This document shows positions 7,066-8,320 of a stretch of DNA of 8,320 nt, piece after piece (the stretch's first letter is position 1; each line of letters starts with the position of its first letter). A program made the position numbers and the translations under genes. The stretch comes from Desulfatitalea sp. UBA4791. Its GTDB lineage: Bacteria > Desulfobacterota > Desulfobacteria > Desulfobacterales > Desulfosarcinaceae. Under the pieces are notes generated by a model that was not told the DNA's origin, did no database searches, and worked only from the letters and a program-made list of their open reading frames with translations. The DNA lies in NCBI GenBank assembly GCA_002402905.1, contig DHGT01000130.1:12689-21008 (forward strand). Direction: 5' to 3'.

Positions 7066-7734
7066 TCAGCGCGACCGCGAGGCGGAAGCACGCCGGGTGG
7101 CTCTCTCCCACTCCTCGACCTCGCCCTCCTCCACTTCTTCCCAACCGGTGATCATGGCACGTACATGGGCGCTGACCGTATGGCCGGTGGTGGTCATGTA
7201 AACGTGAACGATGATGAAGGAAAAGATGGCGAAGGCGCCGGCGGTGTGGATCAGCACCACCGGGTTCAGCGAGAGGCCGGCCAATCCCCAGGCGGGCCAG
7301 TCGTTGTACATCCAGTAGAGCAAGCCAGACACCATCTGAACGGGTAGTAAAAATGCCGCCAGGGAGAGGTAGACCAATCGCTGGAGGGGGTTGTGCTTGG
7401 CCTCCTTGCGTTTGGGCACCGGGTGGCTTTCGCCCCGGAAGATACCGTAGCTGTAGTAACGAATCACCTGGAACATCTTGCGCGTCGTTGGGATGTATTG
7501 GCGCCATTCGCCCGTCGTGAAGAGCCAAAAGACGAAAAAGGAGAAGGCGATGAGCCAGGTGATCCCGGCGGCGTTGTGAATGGTCACGGCCCGCTCGAAA
7601 CCGATCAGCGTGAAGCTGCCATGGACCTCCAGGCCGGTCACCAGCAACAGCACGATGAGCAGCATCTGAAGCCAGTGCCAGAAGCGCTCGTAGCGGGTAT
7701 ACAGGTATATATTTATTTTTTTGAGATGTTCCAT
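7066..7734 (-). CDS. Membrane-bound cytochrome b (b561 / hydrogenase-type b subunit), partner of octaheme cytochrome c
   Basis: This 222-residue integral membrane di-heme cytochrome b candidate would carry electrons between the quinone pool and the octaheme cytochrome encoded just upstream. The ATG at 7734 has AAGGAGG (7750-7744) nine bases upstream and is one base after the previous stop. The opening YTRYERFWHWLQ (12-23) is typical of the family. Hydrophobic segments lie at about residues 22-36, 56-72, 120-140 and 160-181. Histidines suited as heme ligands are H20, H53, H163 and H177, all at or in helices; further histidines occur at H38 and H114. The family includes b subunits of NiFe hydrogenase, formate dehydrogenase and thiosulfate reductase, and context decides among them here. 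The C-terminal tail is odd: very acidic (about 199-210) and then Arg/Ser-rich. A terminator follows shortly after. Confidence 0.92.
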   Translation of the reverse strand: MEHLKKINIYLYTRYERFWHWLQMLLIVLLLVTGLEVHGSFTLIGFERAVTIHNAAGITWLIAFSFFVFWLFTTGEWRQYIPTTRKMFQVIRYYSYGIFRGESHPVPKRKEAKHNPLQRLVYLSLAAFLLPVQMVSGLLYWMYNDWPAWGLAGLSLNPVVLIHTAGAFAIFSFIIVHVYMTTTGHTVSAHVRAMITGWEEVEEGEVEEWERATRRASASRSR

Positions 7735-7735
7735 G

Positions 7736-8320
7736 CTACTTGCCCTCCTTCCGGCCGCCGGTGAACATTCGGGTCAGTCCATGCAGACAGACCCCTGCCA
7801 GGCTGCCCAACACCACGATCCAGCCCATGGCGTCCAGCGGCGAGAAGCGATCGCGGCCGGGCATGTAAAATCCGGTCAGCTCGGCCAGGCGGCCGTCCGT
7901 GCGCACATGGCACTCCTCGCACGAAACGGCCTGCCCCTTTGGGGCCACCATGTGGGTGATGGGAAAGACGTAGGTGGTGTCCACGAAGTCGAATTCACCG
8001 GAGTAAGGAATCTGCAGGATTTCCTGGCCCTTTGAAAGGGCGTGCTGCCAATCCAAGGTCTTCCAGTACCCATCGGGGCCGGAAAGCATGGGACCCAGAA
8101 GGGTTTTGTGCACCTTGTCGTAAGGCTGCCGTCCCTCGTGGACCTTGAATGGAAAAATGCGGGCGTTGGCATCGTCCCGCGACCCGACCGGATGGCTCAC
8201 CCGGACGGTCTGGCTCGGATCGATCTTGTCTCTGGCGGTCACGCTGCTGATGGAACCGTTGTACCAGAAGTATTCCGGCTGCACATTTTTGGCCCACCGC
8301 ATCTGTCCCTTGATCGACAG
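7736..8320 (-). CDS. Octaheme c-type cytochrome, tetrathionate reductase (OTR) family, C-terminal part (runs off right edge)
   Basis: The frame is open from the right edge to a TAG at 7738-7736, giving 194 visible residues. Segments such as WAKNVQPEYFWYNG (9-22), KIDPSQ (32-37), IFPFKVHEG (55-63), LPFAMILY-typical PYDKVHKTLLGP (66-77) and ITHMVAPKGQAVSCEECH (121-138) match what I recall of the C-terminus of the octaheme tetrathionate reductase family, known from Shewanella OTR. One heme-binding CxxCH is visible (CEECH, 134-138), which would be the last of eight. The others, including the active-site heme, lie outside the window. OTR reduces tetrathionate, nitrite and hydroxylamine in vitro, and its physiological role is unsettled. 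After the heme motif a hydrophobic helix (about 163-182) and a basic end (GGRKEGK) form a probable membrane anchor. The downstream cytochrome b starts one base after the stop, so the two are co-translated and probably form a complex. Confidence 0.88.
   Translation of the reverse strand: MSIKGQMRWAKNVQPEYFWYNGSISSVTARDKIDPSQTVRVSHPVGSRDDANARIFPFKVHEGRQPYDKVHKTLLGPMLSGPDGYWKTLDWQHALSKGQEILQIPYSGEFDFVDTTYVFPITHMVAPKGQAVSCEECHVRTDGRLAELTGFYMPGRDRFSPLDAMGWIVVLGSLAGVCLHGLTRMFTGGRKEGK

Overview
This window, about 60% G+C by eye, looks like part of a chromosome of an anaerobic, motile, respiring bacterium. The best guess is a Desulfobacterota (deltaproteobacterial) lineage. That rests on the combination of a TRAP transporter operon, a Cache-type chemoreceptor, and an octaheme tetrathionate reductase-type cytochrome paired with a cytochrome b. 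It is an inference from gene content, not a taxonomic proof. I see no mobile element, CRISPR array, tRNA or rRNA.

Layout. (1) Positions 1-848, minus strand: a 93-residue three-helix membrane protein overlaps by four bases (ATGA) the start of a membrane-anchored PAS sensor that runs off the left edge. A promoter-like TTGACA/TCTATT pair lies upstream at 941-970. (2) Positions 1016-2983, minus strand: a complete methyl-accepting chemotaxis protein with a double-Cache periplasmic sensor. (3) Positions 2984-3283: a 300-base divergent intergenic region. (4) Positions 3284-7021, plus strand: a compact operon of dctP-, dctQ- and dctM-like TRAP transporter genes plus a fourth gene for a polytopic membrane protein with two similar halves. 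Junctions are 11 bases, a 1-base overlap and a 4-base overlap. (5) Positions 7066-8320, minus strand, convergent with the TRAP operon: a cytochrome b and, immediately upstream of it, the C-terminal part of an octaheme cytochrome c that runs off the right edge. The intrinsic terminator of this pair lies inside the 3' end of the fourth TRAP-operon gene.

How the parts may work together. The TRAP operon imports a small organic acid, probably a carboxylate, using a periplasmic binding protein and an ion-driven permease. The divergently encoded chemoreceptor could steer cells toward the same or a related compound, but only its position suggests this. The octaheme cytochrome and cytochrome b probably form a membrane unit passing electrons from the quinol pool to a periplasmic acceptor such as an oxidised sulfur or nitrogen compound. 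The left-hand sensor pair is probably a signalling unit, with its output domain outside the window.

The least understood items are the fourth TRAP-operon gene, with its duplicated GPRxAG motif, and the small three-helix protein that looks like a stand-alone copy of its neighbour's membrane domain. Nothing here amounts to a clearly new large system.
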